A DNA stretch of 64,000 nucleotides from Chaunax sp. Z400 (GCA_037577475.1 CM075197.1:21730150-21794149); one strand, 5' to 3'; counted from the first letter of the stretch, positions 26,601 through 39,880 are shown. Notes: a model not told the origin generated them from the letters alone. Made by a program: numbers and translations.

Positions 26601-27271
26601 TCAACACCTGCATAAAAGAAAACCTTTCCGATCTGCACAATATGAAAACACACCGGGGAGGAAGAGTTTTGATGGGCTGTTTCGCTACAGTATCTCCATA
26701 TCTCACACCACCACAGACAAACATGCTTGGCTCTTCTCTCCATCCTCTGTCTGCTTGTTCTCACAAAGCATCTGCAATGTGGAGACACCAGATTTCTTTC
26801 CTCCAGTCCAATACAATAAGCATTTATGTTAGCGACTCCAGCTGTTAACACATGTTGAGTGTCCTTTTTTTTTTCAACCGTCGTCCACCTAGCAGATGTA
26901 TATTCATTTAAACAGACAGAAATGTTGCAATAACCTGACTTCCAAATATAAATCATACTGCATTTCACAGTAAACAAAGTGATTCATTTGTTTTTATCTA
27001 TTTTGTTTGTCGTTCATCATAATTCTCCCTTTATGTAAAATGGAATTGTGCATGTAATATTTATATTTATCATCTTCACATGGTTCTGTAAAGGTTTGTT
27101 TTTGACTGTGAATTTATAATTGTATTTTATGGCAATTCTTTGGGTTGTTAATATTGTATTTATAGTACATAGACTTTTTGGGTAAAATGCAGGGCCAAAA
27201 AACAGCTTTAAAGATATTTAAACTGATAAAAAATAACTGTATTTATTATAATCTAGGGCACGGATCAGGTA
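23660..27271. other. Unique DNA, no supported gene
   Basis: A poly-T run lies near 24496-24511. The minus-strand open frame at 25064-25510 (148 codons) has no recognisable domain. A splice-acceptor-like tract ends at about 24927 (TTTCTTTTCAATTGCAG), but no matching donor or conserved frame follows. Confidence 0.4.
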
Positions 27272-27304
27272 AATTAATGTAGCAATTTCATTGCTACATT
27301 AATT
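27272..27304. repeat. Perfect inverted repeat (15-bp arms, 3-base loop)
   Basis: AATTAATGTAGCAAT at 27272-27286 is the exact reverse complement of 27290-27304, with loop TTC. It stands alone in unique sequence. It is too short for a typical miRNA precursor and has no T-run to make it a terminator. Confidence 0.9.
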
Positions 27305-29319
27305 CTTTACTTTATATGTAACCATCCAAAAATCACATTGAATCAATCAAATCATATTAAGTACATCAATTTCAGTCTAATATAAATCATTCATATCTAG
27401 TTTCCATAGCAGGGATACTATAGACCTAGGCTGCTAAACACATATAACCAGCAGAAACCATACTGTAGTATTGCCTATAATCACATAAATGTCTTGCCTG
27501 CTTGTGCTATAAACACATAGATCATATATATATAAATATAAAGATGTTTTATACATATTTTCTGATACAATCAAGTTTTGCCAGACATTGTTCAAGGACT
27601 GCATCCTTCTGCTCTGACGTTTTGACAGCAGTTAACTCATCCGGCCCGTCTGCCTGCACAGAAAGGAACTGTTCACACACTCCCCGAATCAGAAATGGTG
27701 TGTTGTGTGTTGAATGTTTTTCATATAGATGATTTGTCAACTTGATCAGAAAAACATACAAAACTCATGCACACACTTACGGTATGTGATGATTATTCAG
27801 AAGCAAATTGCACAGGTTTCCCAAGAGAAACAACAAAACGGAACGGGAGGATGATGGGAGATGGCCTTTTAAATACCAGAAAAATGCAAGAGAAACAGGA
27901 ATGCTGGCAGGTCTGAGCAAACGATAAGCACCCACTTTAAAAAATAAAAAATGCTGCTGGAGTTCAATGAAAGTCAACCTCTTTATGTAAGTACATACGC
28001 ACAAAAGACACAATGGTGTGTTGTTACGCCCAGCCTAGAGAAAAGTTGAGCATAGCAAAAAAAAAGGAATCACTCTTCTCTTTCCCAACCCCCTAGGATG
28101 GCCTGCTCCCCAGTAATTGCAGTGTAAACAGAATTGATTTATTCATTCATTCATCTACGATGCTGGCGTCACAGTGGGTATATGGCCCAAAATAATAAGC
28201 AAAACAACCTCCAGTAGCCAACAACTAACCTACATAATATTCACCAGAATACAGAAAAGAACATTCATGGAAATTAGCTTACTACCACACAAAAAAATGG
28301 AGAGAAAAAAAGAAGGGGAAAAAAAACTGCTGGTTTAGAAGACTATTTATTATCTATACAGTATTAGAAAAACTTTATTATGACGGTCATGACTCAAAAA
28401 AGGGCAAAAACTGCAGTAAGAACTTAAATTTCAGTTGTGAACCTGTTTGACAGAAGCATGAAATTATTGCAAAATGTAAATTTGATTAAAAAGGTTTACT
28501 TTAAAGCTCTGTCTAATGGAGACACTGATAGTTTGAGTGTTTTATCCAGTGAGATGTATCTTTCATATTGTGTTGTGATCATTGGACCAAAACCTCATTG
28601 TAATATCAAAGAAAAGACACAAGACTTCTTGGTTCTTATCTTCAGTTGGTGTCCTTGAACTTCTTTTTCAAAGTCTATTATTCAGGATGGAAGTGGATAA
28701 TGTGATGGACTGTGTAATTACATCTGTGTTAAATAATTACTGCAAAATGGTACTGTTAACAAAATCTAATTAAAATTCCAGTGGAAAAAAAAAGTGTGAG
28801 ATTGTCTTACATGACCCTTACAGTTTCACAGTGACCCTTCTGCGTCTCTGGACCAACCAAGCATGGAGGACAGGTTCACAGCCAGGGGACGGAACAATTT
28901 GGAGCGGGACCATAATTTGAATTTTAAAAGGGCTTGATAGAATCTGTTAGACAGAAAAATAGTCTGTTTTTCCCTCTGTTTGTATCCAGTCTGTTACTTT
29001 CTAACAAGCGTTCACATCAAGCCCGTGACTAATAAGTCATTTCGACAAAATGAGTCAAGCAGTCCACCTTTAACCTTTAAAATCATGATGATGAAGAACC
29101 CACTGACAGTATTCCAACTTATCAGCATACGAAACAGCAAAAATTAATTCCAGCAGATAATTAAGCTGTCTGGAATAAAGCAGCCGGTTCATCCAAAAGC
29201 AGCAGGTCTCACACACTGATGCACTCACTCATTATTCAGAACTATTCTAAACGTGTCACATGTAAAATTGTGTTTGAAACATAAAAATTTACAAAAGTTT
29301 AAAAAAAATTTTAAGTTAT
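27305..29319. other. Unique DNA, no supported gene
   Basis: Low-complexity A-rich stretches near 28290-28330; short open frames only. Nothing else recognised. Confidence 0.4.
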
Positions 29320-29480
29320 TTTTTGGGCCTTTTTTGCCTTTATTATAGTATAGGACAGCTGAGGTTGCAACAGGAAATGGGGAGAGAGAGTCGGGGAATA
29401 GACATGCGGCAAAGGTCCATGAGCGGGAATTGAACCCACGGTGTCCGCGAGAGGACTGCAGCCTCCGTACAAGGGTTGCG
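29320..29480 (-). mobile_element. tRNA-derived teleost SINE, 5'-truncated
   Basis: Read on the minus strand, the sequence carries GTGGGTTCAATTCCCGC, a good B box / T-arm of a tRNA-like RNA polymerase III promoter, followed by TGCCGCATGTC, a CTCTCTCCCCATTTCCTG block and the tail AATAAAGGCAAAAAAGGCCC. This is the body of an abundant tRNA-derived SINE of teleosts whose usual tail is 'caataaaggcataaaaatgcc'. The usual head with 'tagctcagt' (A box) is missing beyond about 29480, so the copy lacks a full promoter and is probably silent. No target duplication was identified. Confidence 0.7.
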
Positions 29481-30073
29481 CAATCTGCACTGCACTGTCA
29501 ACTACAACAGCCTTAATTTTAAGAAGATGTACATTTTTTTACTCCCGGTTTCGCAGTTTCTCCATAGGTTGCCATGTTGCAGAATGTTTTGCTTACACTC
29601 ACTCCTCTCCCCTCCTCACATGCATCACTTCACGAGTAAAGAGCAACCCAAACACTTCCACGGTCCTACACTGATAGACAGATTGTTTCAGATGCACGTT
29701 AAGAGGACGTTGTTACATCTCTCTCCCCGACTCATGCGATGTGAATAAAAGAGAAGGCGATGTCTGATGCTCTTCCTTCCCTGGCCTCTCATCTTTATGT
29801 TTCCTCTGCCGTACCTCCCGCTCGCTGCATCTTCATCACGCTGGGTGCCAGACAATGCACAACAGAGATTCTAAGTGAAGTGTTGTTTGGAATGGCAGCC
29901 AACTCACATCTCCATGTGAAGCAGAGAAAGGGGGGAACAACAGTCTCCATGCGGTAACATGCTGGACCACATGTTGTGTAACAACCCAGATCCCCGGTGA
30001 GGCTTGTCATCGACGTGTGGTGTTTACTCTTGTTACTGATGAGGAAGCCGCACAGGGTGAGTAATTTTCTCCA

Positions 30074-30133
30074 CTCATTCCCATTATTATCCTCTCATTC
30101 CCATTATTATCCTCTCATTTCCATTATTATCCT
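30074..30133. repeat. 20-bp tandem repeat, three units
   Basis: Unit CTCATTCCCATTATTATCCT is repeated three times with one substitution (C to T in the third unit). A related TTATTATCCTT occurs at about 30289, outside the array. Confidence 0.9.
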
Positions 30134-30252
30134 CCACGTGCTCCGTAACTGTGCCAGGTGCATAGGAGCGTATACAGCTGGGCTCTGATTCTGCCCCGGC
30201 CCACAGTCACTGAGGCGTGGTGTCATTCTCTGCTTACTTCCCTCCTGCACAG

Positions 30253-30504
30253 GGGAAGACGCAGCTTAGAGGTAAGTCATTTTCCCCCTTATTATCCTTC
30301 CTTAGCCTCTATATATGAGTTGGTGGTTACTACCAATGCATCGGTTGTTGCAGGGACATCAAAAATGAGAACAGTGTCCCCAGGGGGGATATCAGCCTCA
30401 CATTTTTCAGTTTTAACCACCTAGAAATGTGATTAACGACTCTGATACATGGGAGCAGAGTGAAAATCTATTTGCCAGTGGAAATTACTCCTTGCATGCT
30501 ATCG
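30253..30504 (+). other. Exon-like splice signals, possible non-coding transcript
   Basis: A pyrimidine-rich acceptor CTTCCCTCCTGCACAG ends at 30252. Nineteen bases later comes a GTAAGT donor (30272). A second acceptor GGTTGTTGCAG ends at 30353, and a GTGAGT donor lies at 30505, giving a 151-base exon-like segment. An earlier GTGAGT donor sits at 30057. All three frames of the 151-base segment contain stops, so a protein-coding internal exon is unlikely; a non-coding RNA is the better guess. Splice motifs arise often by chance. Confidence 0.2.
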
Positions 30505-30683
30505 GTGAGTGTTTCATACTTTTTTATAGAATGCTGCAGATTGCATGACTCAAACTATGTCAATCTACTTATCTCTTCCTCCTATTCTTTTGGCCTCTCC
30601 CCTCGTTGGACCTAAAGTCTTGCCTTGGGAGCGTTATCCATAGGGGTGTCCCAATCAAGTTTTTTTGGGACAGACTTTATCAA

Positions 30684-31243
30684 CCCTTCTGTTGTGTTCC
30701 AGTCAAATGTCTAAAAAATGTAGTTAATTTCATCTGTTTGTCATAAGGTTCCATCCCTTTGTTCACAAATGGCATCTGAGCAGACAAAATCCTTTTTTTT
30801 TAATTTTGGGTGTTTTATTGAACTTATGTACACCCTTGGCGTTCCCGGTCAAAAATGACCAGTCATTAGAAATGCCCCTTTTTGGCTTCCATGGCAACCC
30901 CCACGGGAACTTGTCCCCCAATAGAAATTTTTACCCCATGGGAACCACACCTGTTGGCAATAGTCAAAAACAACCACAACACTGTTTCAATGATATCTAC
31001 AACTTTCTCCCTGCTATAAGCTTTTTGAGGCCTTGCTCACAATTAATTCTGTGGCAGCATGATGGCCATACGATATGAGCTCTGGTCAATGAGCCCTGAA
31101 TAGCAAATGGAAAAAGGACTTGCGTTGTAGAAAGATGAAACACATTAGGTGATAATATATGTATTATTATGGATTTATAATGAGCTAGAATTGAGTGGTC
31201 ACCAAACTACCGTAGTTAACAGGAAACGAACACAGCAGGAGGG
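30684..31243 (+). mobile_element. piggyBac-type MITE, copy 1, 560 bp
   Basis: Starts CCCTTCTGTTGTGTTC and ends GAACACAGCAGGAGGG, which are imperfect inverted repeats. TTAA follows at 31244-31247; the left flank reads TCAA (30680-30683), a one-base change from TTAA. TTAA targets and CCC-starting ends are hallmarks of piggyBac transposons. The body shares GTCATAAGGTTCCAT, GGTCAAAAATGACCAGTC, TTCCATGGCAACCCCC and ACCACACCTGTTGGCAA with copy 2 at 40341-40951. No transposase frame is present, so it is non-autonomous; the 90-codon open frame inside is incidental. Confidence 0.8.
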
Positions 31244-31247
31244 TTAA

Positions 31248-34014
31248 ATATCTGACACTTTGGAATAACAGCTGTACACTCTTGAATTCGGCCCATCTTA
31301 TTTCTAACTAAGTTAGGCGACAATCAGTGCCAACTAAAGATGAGAAGCTGTTTTGCACACTGCTCTAGGCTAATACTGAGAGGAGAGATAACCGATTTGT
31401 TACCGTCTGAGCTTAGTGAATCCAGCCGAACAGAGTCAATCATCAGTGCGACTGAATATATTTGCACATTCACACACTAATTTATCACTCATATATAAAG
31501 CAAAGTGTTCACCTTTTAGAGCACAGCTGTCACTAATGAGAGCTTGGCACTGCAACACGAGCAGACTGAGGTGACAAAACGCTGTCAAGATCGGTAAAGA
31601 AAGGATGAGATTTTAAGCAGCTTTATTTTAGCCTACACCGACCCATTAAATACGGACGCGTCGGCTCCCTAACCAGTCTTTGGCATTGAGTTCTAACGTA
31701 ATGTACTTCTGATTCAATAACTAATTGATTGCATTTTTCAAGCAAATTCCCACTGATGCTGCAAACTTTGTGAGAGCAAAAACACAACACAACCAGCTCT
31801 TCCCACCTGTCTCTTACAAGTCCCAGCTCTCCCAGTCTGCAGAGGAAGACTGCCAGTGGCTTCAGTGTCTGTAGTTCGGGCCAGCCAAAACAGTGCAGAT
31901 GGTGAATCTGCTGCCAGACAACCTGTAACTCTGCTGCTGAACTTCTTTAAGGGTGACCCTCGGCTAAAGAAGGTGTCACCTACGTACTGAGCAGATGGGT
32001 CACCTCGACCCGTCTCAGGATTAGACCCCGTCTCATTGTGTGACATTCTGCCTTTCACCACCATACCCTCACTGTCTGACTCCTATCAAGAATATTAGAG
32101 CTAAATTCAGTTGATTTATAAGTCAGTGAGGGGAAAAGGAACATCTGCACAGCAGCGTTATTAGGCTCTGACTCTACCCCTACTGTGTGTTTAGGACACC
32201 GATCATTTACAATGTTTTCACTCCTATCTTGGCACTAGCACAGTCAGATGAGTGTGACAAATTACAGAGACACACAGGGCACATATACTGACCATGGTTG
32301 CGGCATGCCAAGAGAGGCATGAAGAATAAATGGACGGAGCAGTTGTGATTTAGCTCGCTGTGTCCTGATCTCGGCAGCGACGACGGCAGGAAGAGGCACA
32401 ACGGCTTTTTGTTTGCCAGCGTGGTCACAGGATGGTTTACGAGGGAAGCACATCCACCACTAATGGAATGAATAAAATCATTTATTTAGTATGTGCTGCC
32501 AGGATATTTGACTTGCTTGGCTACGTTTAGCCCATAGCCTCATCATAATGAAACAGCAAGCAGTCAGAGTTGCAGAAGAGGAGAGAAAACTGTGCCCGAG
32601 GCTCTGTGAAATGATGCTCCACGTTCACACGTACACCCTCATTCTTCTTCCTGTCAATACAGCTCTCCGTGACAGATATTGGTGACATACATCTATATGT
32701 GCCTGATGACAAACTGTAATTATGCTATTGACAAATGTCACCAAATGAATAAAAAATGTTTTATACATCTGTCATTTATTGATTTAATGATACATAAATA
32801 ACATGGTTATATTTCTAATTAGGCACCAGTCATTATATAATCACTTTTTGCCTGTTCATATTCTTCCCTATCACCTTCCAATGGCACTTTAGTTAAGCAT
32901 GCTCAGATCCACTCAAGTCAATGACCTGTGAAATTCTTGGAGGATGATGTAGTTCTTAAAGTACATCGTATAATGTCTCCTTAATGTCAGCTTTATTCCA
33001 GCATTGCATAAATCGTGTTACGCTGACATTTTGCATTGTGTAGTGAATATTAATTCAAATCTGTTTGTAACAAAACATAGTTTGACAAGAGAGCTGCACC
33101 ACAATCCTCCAGCTGCTTTCTGGTTACTTAAAGGTTGACAGAATTGTTTCCAGAGACTCATTTTAATGACTCTTATTGCCTTGACTCTCTTAAATCTTAG
33201 ATCCTTTTTTGGCAATTTTTTCAGACTGAAACAGAAAGTAGGGAGAGCTGTTTCTGCTTCCAACAGTTTTCCCTTTTCTGTTGGCTAATTTATACCAGTG
33301 AAGACACTAAGCAGACCAACAGTGCCTCAGGGATCTATCTTTGGCACAGTTGCGTTTTTTCCTCATGAGTTCTAATTGGCCAAAAACCCACATCAGTATC
33401 TAACCATAAAAATCCGGAGACTAAAAGATTGCACCTCTCTAAAGACTGTGAATAAATTGCGAGTAAATTGAAAGCAATTACTAAATGTCTTTCTCTTAAT
33501 ACTGGATGAGGAATGGATGGAGAGAATTTGGGTTTAAGCCCTCATGCAGCTCGTACCACACATAGAATCTGACGAGCACTGGAGTAAAAATGCAGCTTCA
33601 AGGTTTGCAACAAAGAAAAATATAATATATAAATATTTTTGACCTCAGACTCCCCGTTGTGTGGAGCTCTCGCCAACATCGCTGACCTCGTATCCACATC
33701 GGCACCGCAGGGAAAGCACTCGTCTGGCCCAAGGTCAAAGCCGAGAACTATCGGCGCCCTTTGCCATCATGACAGACAGGGTTTCAAATGATCTGCCTGG
33801 CAACCTCAGGCTGTCACACGTTTTAGTTTTACTGTCTGGTTACATGCCTTAACTCTATTCTCCTCACACCACACATCACTCCTTATCTACACTCCACTCT
33901 TATGTCAAACTGAAAAACAAATGACAAATACATGTCACTGTCTAAGTTTATTTGATTGGCTTCTTATTATTTTTCATGATACTATCAAAATGTTGTTTTT
34001 TTTAAAAGGCCATA
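31248..34014. other. Unique DNA, no supported gene
   Basis: Minus-strand frames at 31738-32064 (108 codons) and 32207-32453 show no recognisable domain. Nothing else stands out. Confidence 0.4.
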
Positions 34015-34175
34015 TCTTGAAATGTTGAAGGAGAATCAGAATCCACACCGTATCCCGACCTACCTAAAAATGTAACCAACTGTCCATTGGCCAAAGATCC
34101 AGCCCTATTCAAAATTTCATCAAAACCCATTCTGAGATATCTTGCAGACAAAACAAACAAAAGCACATACAGATC
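34015..34175 (+). repeat. CCTCC/GGAGG-family repeat, internal part
   Basis: Contains CCGACCTACCTAAAAATGTA, CATTGGCCAAAGATCCAGCC, CAAAATTTCATC-AAAACCCATTC, GAGATATCTTGCAGAC and AAACAAACAAAAGCACATAC. In that order these match the internal part of the teleost repeat whose terminus (ACAAACGGACAC then CCTCCTTGGCAGAGG) is seen at 7733-7836. The expected CCTCCTTGG end is missing here. Confidence 0.55.
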
Positions 34176-36091
34176 ATCACATTGCATCTTTTATGAAAAT
34201 GAAATGCAATGTTTGTGAGTTTATATCTTTGTTGACTCCTAAAATACCCTTTATACATACAAACTATATAATAAATATGCAAATCCCCATAAAATCTGAC
34301 TGTTTGACCTAGAAATTTGGTATATCTATATGGTGATCCAATGATTTCATAGTGTTTCTAAGTAAAGTAAGAAGAGAGAGGAACCATAATAACATAATAA
34401 TAAGCCACTGGAAGGTAGCATGTCCACTCTTGGAGGCTGAAAGTGAGCAAAATGCGCTGATGGTTGGGAGACAACAGGTGGGTCAATCCCAGGGCTCTCC
34501 TTCTCATCAGAGGCGGGGCTCATGATCAGGGTCCTCCTCAACTTTAAATTCAGTTCTTTGCTGAGATGTTTTCACTTGAGACAGTAGCAGTTTAGAAGGA
34601 TGCTGTGCAAACGTTTAAAGCACAGGGACGCTTTCTGATGTTTTAATATCAGTACAACAACCTAAACAAATATGAGAAGACCTCATGTATCTTTTTGACC
34701 CGCAAGAGCTCTGATGTGAACAAAATGTGACAGTGAAAACATATCACTATGTTAATATTATAGTTACCCAGCTGTCCACATCAAATTAGCAAAGCAAATA
34801 TTAAACATAAAAAATAGATTATGTCACTCATTTATTTAGAGACATTAAAGATTTAACTGGGCCAAATTGAGCCCAGAGATAAAACCGGGGGTTAAAATCA
34901 ATGAAGAACTAAATGTATAATGCATAGCATTAGTTCAGGCAGAGTGCAAATATCTTATTCATGTAAGTGTCTTCATGGCCTGACCTTTCACATTCTGCAG
35001 ATGCTCTAATGCTAACATTTGATGCTGCTGCAGCAAGAACTCATTTTTTTGTACAACAGCAAACTCTTCTTGGTAGAGATCTTTTTTTTTGTTTCCTGCT
35101 GATGGTGGTGAAAAATCTGTTTCTCCATTGAAAAGCATTTCCTAGATAGGGTTCATGTTAGGTTATAATTATTATTATTATTATTATTATTATTGTTATT
35201 TTATTATTGTTATTATTATCATTATCACAAAGATGAGTTAACATATATTACTTGTCTATGAGGAAGTCCAATTTAAAACTGATATTCATGTCAAGTTACT
35301 GTTATTGTTGTGCAAAAGGTTCATGTTTGGTACAGACATCAATCTCTCATTTCTATGCCAAATCCACCATGGCATGATTAAAAAATATCCACTCATGTCA
35401 GAAATAGTAGTTGATCTACAATTTTATGGTTAGATCACTCACCATTAATGTTTACTATTTATTCTACTGGTATTTTTTCATTTACTTACGTTTTGGGATT
35501 AGAAATCATGCATCGTTTGTATTTCTGAAATATTTTTATTATTTGACAATTTTGTCTAAAGTATATTTTAATGTGTCTTTGGAAGAATCTGGCTTATGCT
35601 GGCAGGAACAGCAGCATGAGCAGTATTAAAATTAGGCTTTCGCTGCTCTCATGCTGCATTGTTCTTCTAATAACACTGGGCACAGCTCTACCTGTCTGTC
35701 CTCAGGGAACTGCCTGGCACTCCCTCATCAATAACTTGGCTTACTGGTAGAGTCTGCTCACTGACTACAAAACTCTACGGCAACAAATTGAATTTTTAAT
35801 GAGCACAACCTCTTCCCAATAGCTGTGCTAAATCAGTGTGTTGCACATCACTTATATCAGCAAATTTAAGTTGTATGGCAATTAAAATAGAGCGATAATG
35901 TTGTGTAATGCACACTACAGCAAGTGTCTCACTTTTGGTTTTACTTTATGCTCCAAAGCTCAAAGCCATAATTCTGACTTTAACCTTTTCAGTCTCCGTT
36001 CTCTGTGTCTGGAATAACACAATTAACAAGATGAAGGCACATGACCAGATGTAGAGCATCCATTTCTATACTGGGGTGTGTTATCGTGTAT
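34176..36091. other. Unique DNA with a TTA tract, no supported gene
   Basis: A TTA/ATT trinucleotide tract with a few interruptions occupies 35166-35226. The rest is unremarkable. Confidence 0.45.
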
Positions 36092-36361
36092 ATACAACCC
36101 TGATTCCATAAAAGCTCTGAAAAACATAAATAAAACAGAACATTTCCAAATCCTTTGGACATTCAAGTCAATTAAAAACAGCGAAAAGACAATTTATCTA
36201 AAGTTGTACCTCATCACCTCCATTGATTTTGGTAAATATATGTTTATTCTGAATTTTATGCCAACAACATTTTTTTTTAATTTTGGTACGGGGCAACAAA
36301 AGCCTGGAAAAGTTGTGGAATGCTCAAAAACACGTGACTGTACCATTCCACAGGTAAAGAG
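36092..36361 (+). mobile_element. Teleost DNA-transposon copy (non-autonomous), partial
   Basis: Starts TACAACCCTGATTCCA with AAACATAAATAAAACAGAAC soon after, then GGGGCAACAAAAGCCTGG, AAAAGTTGTGGAATGCTC, AAAAACACGTGACTGTACC and ATTCCACAGGTAAAGAGG. I recognise this order from a very common teleost element whose consensus begins 'caaccc-gattcca' and later reads 'ggcaacaaaag'. Similarity fades after about 36361 and the other terminus is missing. The superfamily is not assigned from this fragment; open frames on both strands are incidental. Confidence 0.6.
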
Positions 36362-39300
36362 GGTCATTTTTTTTAAATTCAAAGAAAAAACTTTTCTATT
36401 TTTATAACAAAATCGTTGTCGTGTAAACAGGGCCTAAGTTACCGTCTGTCTGTTGACATTTAATGGTACAGCTTGATAAAAAGGTGTCGTAAATTGGACA
36501 TTGTGTATGTATTATTGCTAACCTGACCTCAGACCCCTGCACATGGAATAACTGATGCTAGATGGGTAACTAGAGCATCACAGTTTGAAGCTTTTATGAC
36601 TAATTACCAAACAGCAGCATGTGACGAGTAGTGAGTAAAAACATGTTGTTGTTTTTGTTTTTTTTAAGGGATTTTAAAATATCCCTTAAACCCATAATGT
36701 TTCCTTCTAAATTGAGAATTAAGGATGTCTCCCCTGTGTGAAGCCACACAGACTTGAAAATGATCCTCACTCCACAGAAACGGTGCCAGCCCTGAGATGA
36801 GGCATAATCACACTTGTTTATGCGAGCGCAGAGTTTGCAATTCTCTTGTTCATTACGATAAAAAAAAAAACAGAATATACATCAACTTGACACAAACAGA
36901 AGTATTACAGTCAGGCATAATTAGTCACTCGCTGACACGATTTACATCTGATCAGCTATACAAATTGTAAAGAGTTTGTCATAAAATGCTTTGTAAGATC
37001 TAAACTCTGGCCATGCAAAGACCAGAGCATGATGAGTGAGGCTTTCAAATAATGTCATAAATAAAATGAGGCATAAAAAAAGGCAAAGACGTCTCTCTGG
37101 TTCTCTGCAAAATTAGCATGATGTTAAAAACAACCCTTCAGCCCTCTTCTCTGGTGATTAACAGAGTATTACTGTGTGAACTATATTATGCAGTTTGAAA
37201 GAGAATCATAATGAATGTATCCAAAATTATGAGTTCATAAACAGAAAAAAACAGCATGTAGCACAGAAAGTGTTATTGAAGAATTTCTGTGTTTTGACAA
37301 GTTTAAAAAAATGAAAGTTTGTCTATTGAAAATCAAGATGACTGGAGTCTTAAAGGACTTGAAGCAATGAAAACATGGCGATAACGAACTGGAGGTTCAT
37401 TATCCGTGTCATGCTCTTTTATTTTACACTCGTGTGCCTGTTTTGAAGAATCGTATGCTTAATGGTTGCTGTTGCTGCTGGACAGATGAGCAGCTTTGAT
37501 AGATGCATTCATGAGATGTGTGGTGACATTGTACAAGTGTTTGCTGCAGGATGGCGTCCTGGCATGTTGCACTTCAGGGGACACAAATCAAGCTTCTATT
37601 GTAAGCTCGTCAGTCGTCGCTGTGTTTTGGCAAACTGCTCGGTTCTCACAGCGGTCTGCTGGCAATACTGGTTCTACCATGGCAAAGTAATAATAGGAGA
37701 TTGCAACATTTTGTCGGAAATGTATATTTTTTTAATCTTTTAATCCAGAAGTGTAAACATATTTGAACAAAAAAAAAGAATTTCATTCATATTTGTCATC
37801 TGACTGACAGAGCATAGGCTCTTTATATTGTAAAACAACCTGTTCTAAACCATCATTTGCACTACAACCAGCTATTGCCATTCATTTATTTTATTTTTTA
37901 GTCTATGTGATGCTGCTGACCTGAGAAGTACCCAACATAATTTTGTTGCATTTGTGCATTAACTGAAAGTGCATACACTTGCTTGTAGGCCAATACATGC
38001 ACAATACACAGCTTTACTTTGGGCAAACCGTACCAACCTTCCTACATGAGACTCCTACTGTAGATCATGTTAAAGTTACACAAGAGTTTTGTGCAAAAAT
38101 ATAATCTTCCTTGATGTTTACATCATCAATAATAGCTGCAACACAGATGATAAACTATTCATGTGATGTTTACAACTAAACAAAAATCAACAATGTATGT
38201 TTACATTCTGTTTTACACACCAAAATTCAATGTGTGTCCCTGAGGTCCAACACTTTTTGTCAAATTTGTAAAGTAGATTTTTTTTTTCATCCATGTATTT
38301 TTCTTCATTGCTTTTGTTGCCACATTGCTGTGTTACATCATCCATCGATCAGTGGACTAATGTGAAACCATTGGTCGGACTGTGTATCCCGTCAGTGGCA
38401 TGCATATTGTCTTTATTTTGCGAATGCACAAGATAGACCAAACGGATACTAGAGGTCAAAGACTCCACTGGGTACCTTTAAGAAATGGTGATGCGTGGGG
38501 GAGCATAAAAGGCACACATATGTTTATCTCTGTATTTATGTAAGAAGTTTAAAAATTAATTCTTGCCTCACCACATATTTTTATGTTGATTGATAGCTGA
38601 CATGCAGTTTAAGCTAATATTATACAGGCTTTACATTAACAGTAAAATGGCAGCTATAGCCATGATAAAACTCTTGTCTGAACTGCAGGAGTTAGCTCAT
38701 GTATGTGGTAAAAAAAAACAGCCCGAGTCCTTCGATGTCCCAGACAGGAACCTCCTACAATCAATTCTGGTGGTCTGAAAGAAACACCCAGCGTCTGCAT
38801 GCAAACTGAGTCACACGCTGCTGAATGTCTGCTGTGAAGACTTTTAGTATTAGATGACTGCGATCTATAAAGGCAAATTTTAACTTTGTACAATGAAACT
38901 CTCCACACTTGATCCTGCACTATCTGCAAAGCAGAAGCTATTGCTCATGCAGTAACACGGTGAGATGTCACCTTTTTTTTTCTCGCCCTTCTCTGCACTA
39001 TATTATCCGACACAATCATAAAACAAGTAGGTAAGACCCACTGAGTCACCCAAATATGTATACAACCCAATTTAGAGCACAGACACTCTTCTACACAATT
39101 TGAGACTGGCCGGTGTGTGCTTTAAAACTCACCGGATTAGAAAATATAAGTAGCTAATTGGGGTGCAATATACTGTAGTTAGACTGCACAGTCACACTGA
39201 TTCCTCCTTTGGGGAATTTTGCAGCAGGAGTCAACCAGACTGTCGGTGTATTAACTTGAAAGGCGTACAGCTAGAGGCGCATGGCCACAGGCCCAGTTGG

Positions 39301-39880
39301 ACCAATTCGATTTCTGTGCTTGCAAATGTATATATAATGGTCCAATTGGCCCATTTATAAATGTATTTGAAGCCCAGTGAGCCTGTGTGCTTTTATATCG
39401 CTGGATGCATAAACTGATGTATTCTGTGCAGAAAAAGATGTTCCCTCTGGAGATACTGATCATTCTACTCTGCACTGCAGTTTTTATGCATATCTTATCA
39501 TGGATCTTATCTTATCAAAGCTGCACACATGGCTCGTAACGGCGTCAGTGGGAAGTCCATCTATGGTCACTGACAGGAAATCATCTTGGCTCATCTTAGG
39601 GTGAGCTGACTCAAAGAAAATGCATGGAAAACCGGCGTCACAAGCAAAGGTTTTGCTGCCTAATGACTTGTTTTCCAAACACCTCCACCCTCATGAGAGG
39701 AACTTCAGTAACAAATGTTTTGACGTCACTTTATTTCTAACTTGTAAATAAATAAATAAATCATTTCTAACAATTATTTTACCTCCTGGGGCTGCAAGAT
39801 TATGTTGTAACTCATTGTTGCCTAAACGTAATCAGCAGAAAGTGTTGAATTCCCACACCCACATTCTCCTGACACATACA

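Noticed and set aside
30074..30133. Tandem units considered as a CRISPR array
   Set aside because: Units are directly adjacent without unique spacers, and the window is vertebrate-like nuclear DNA.
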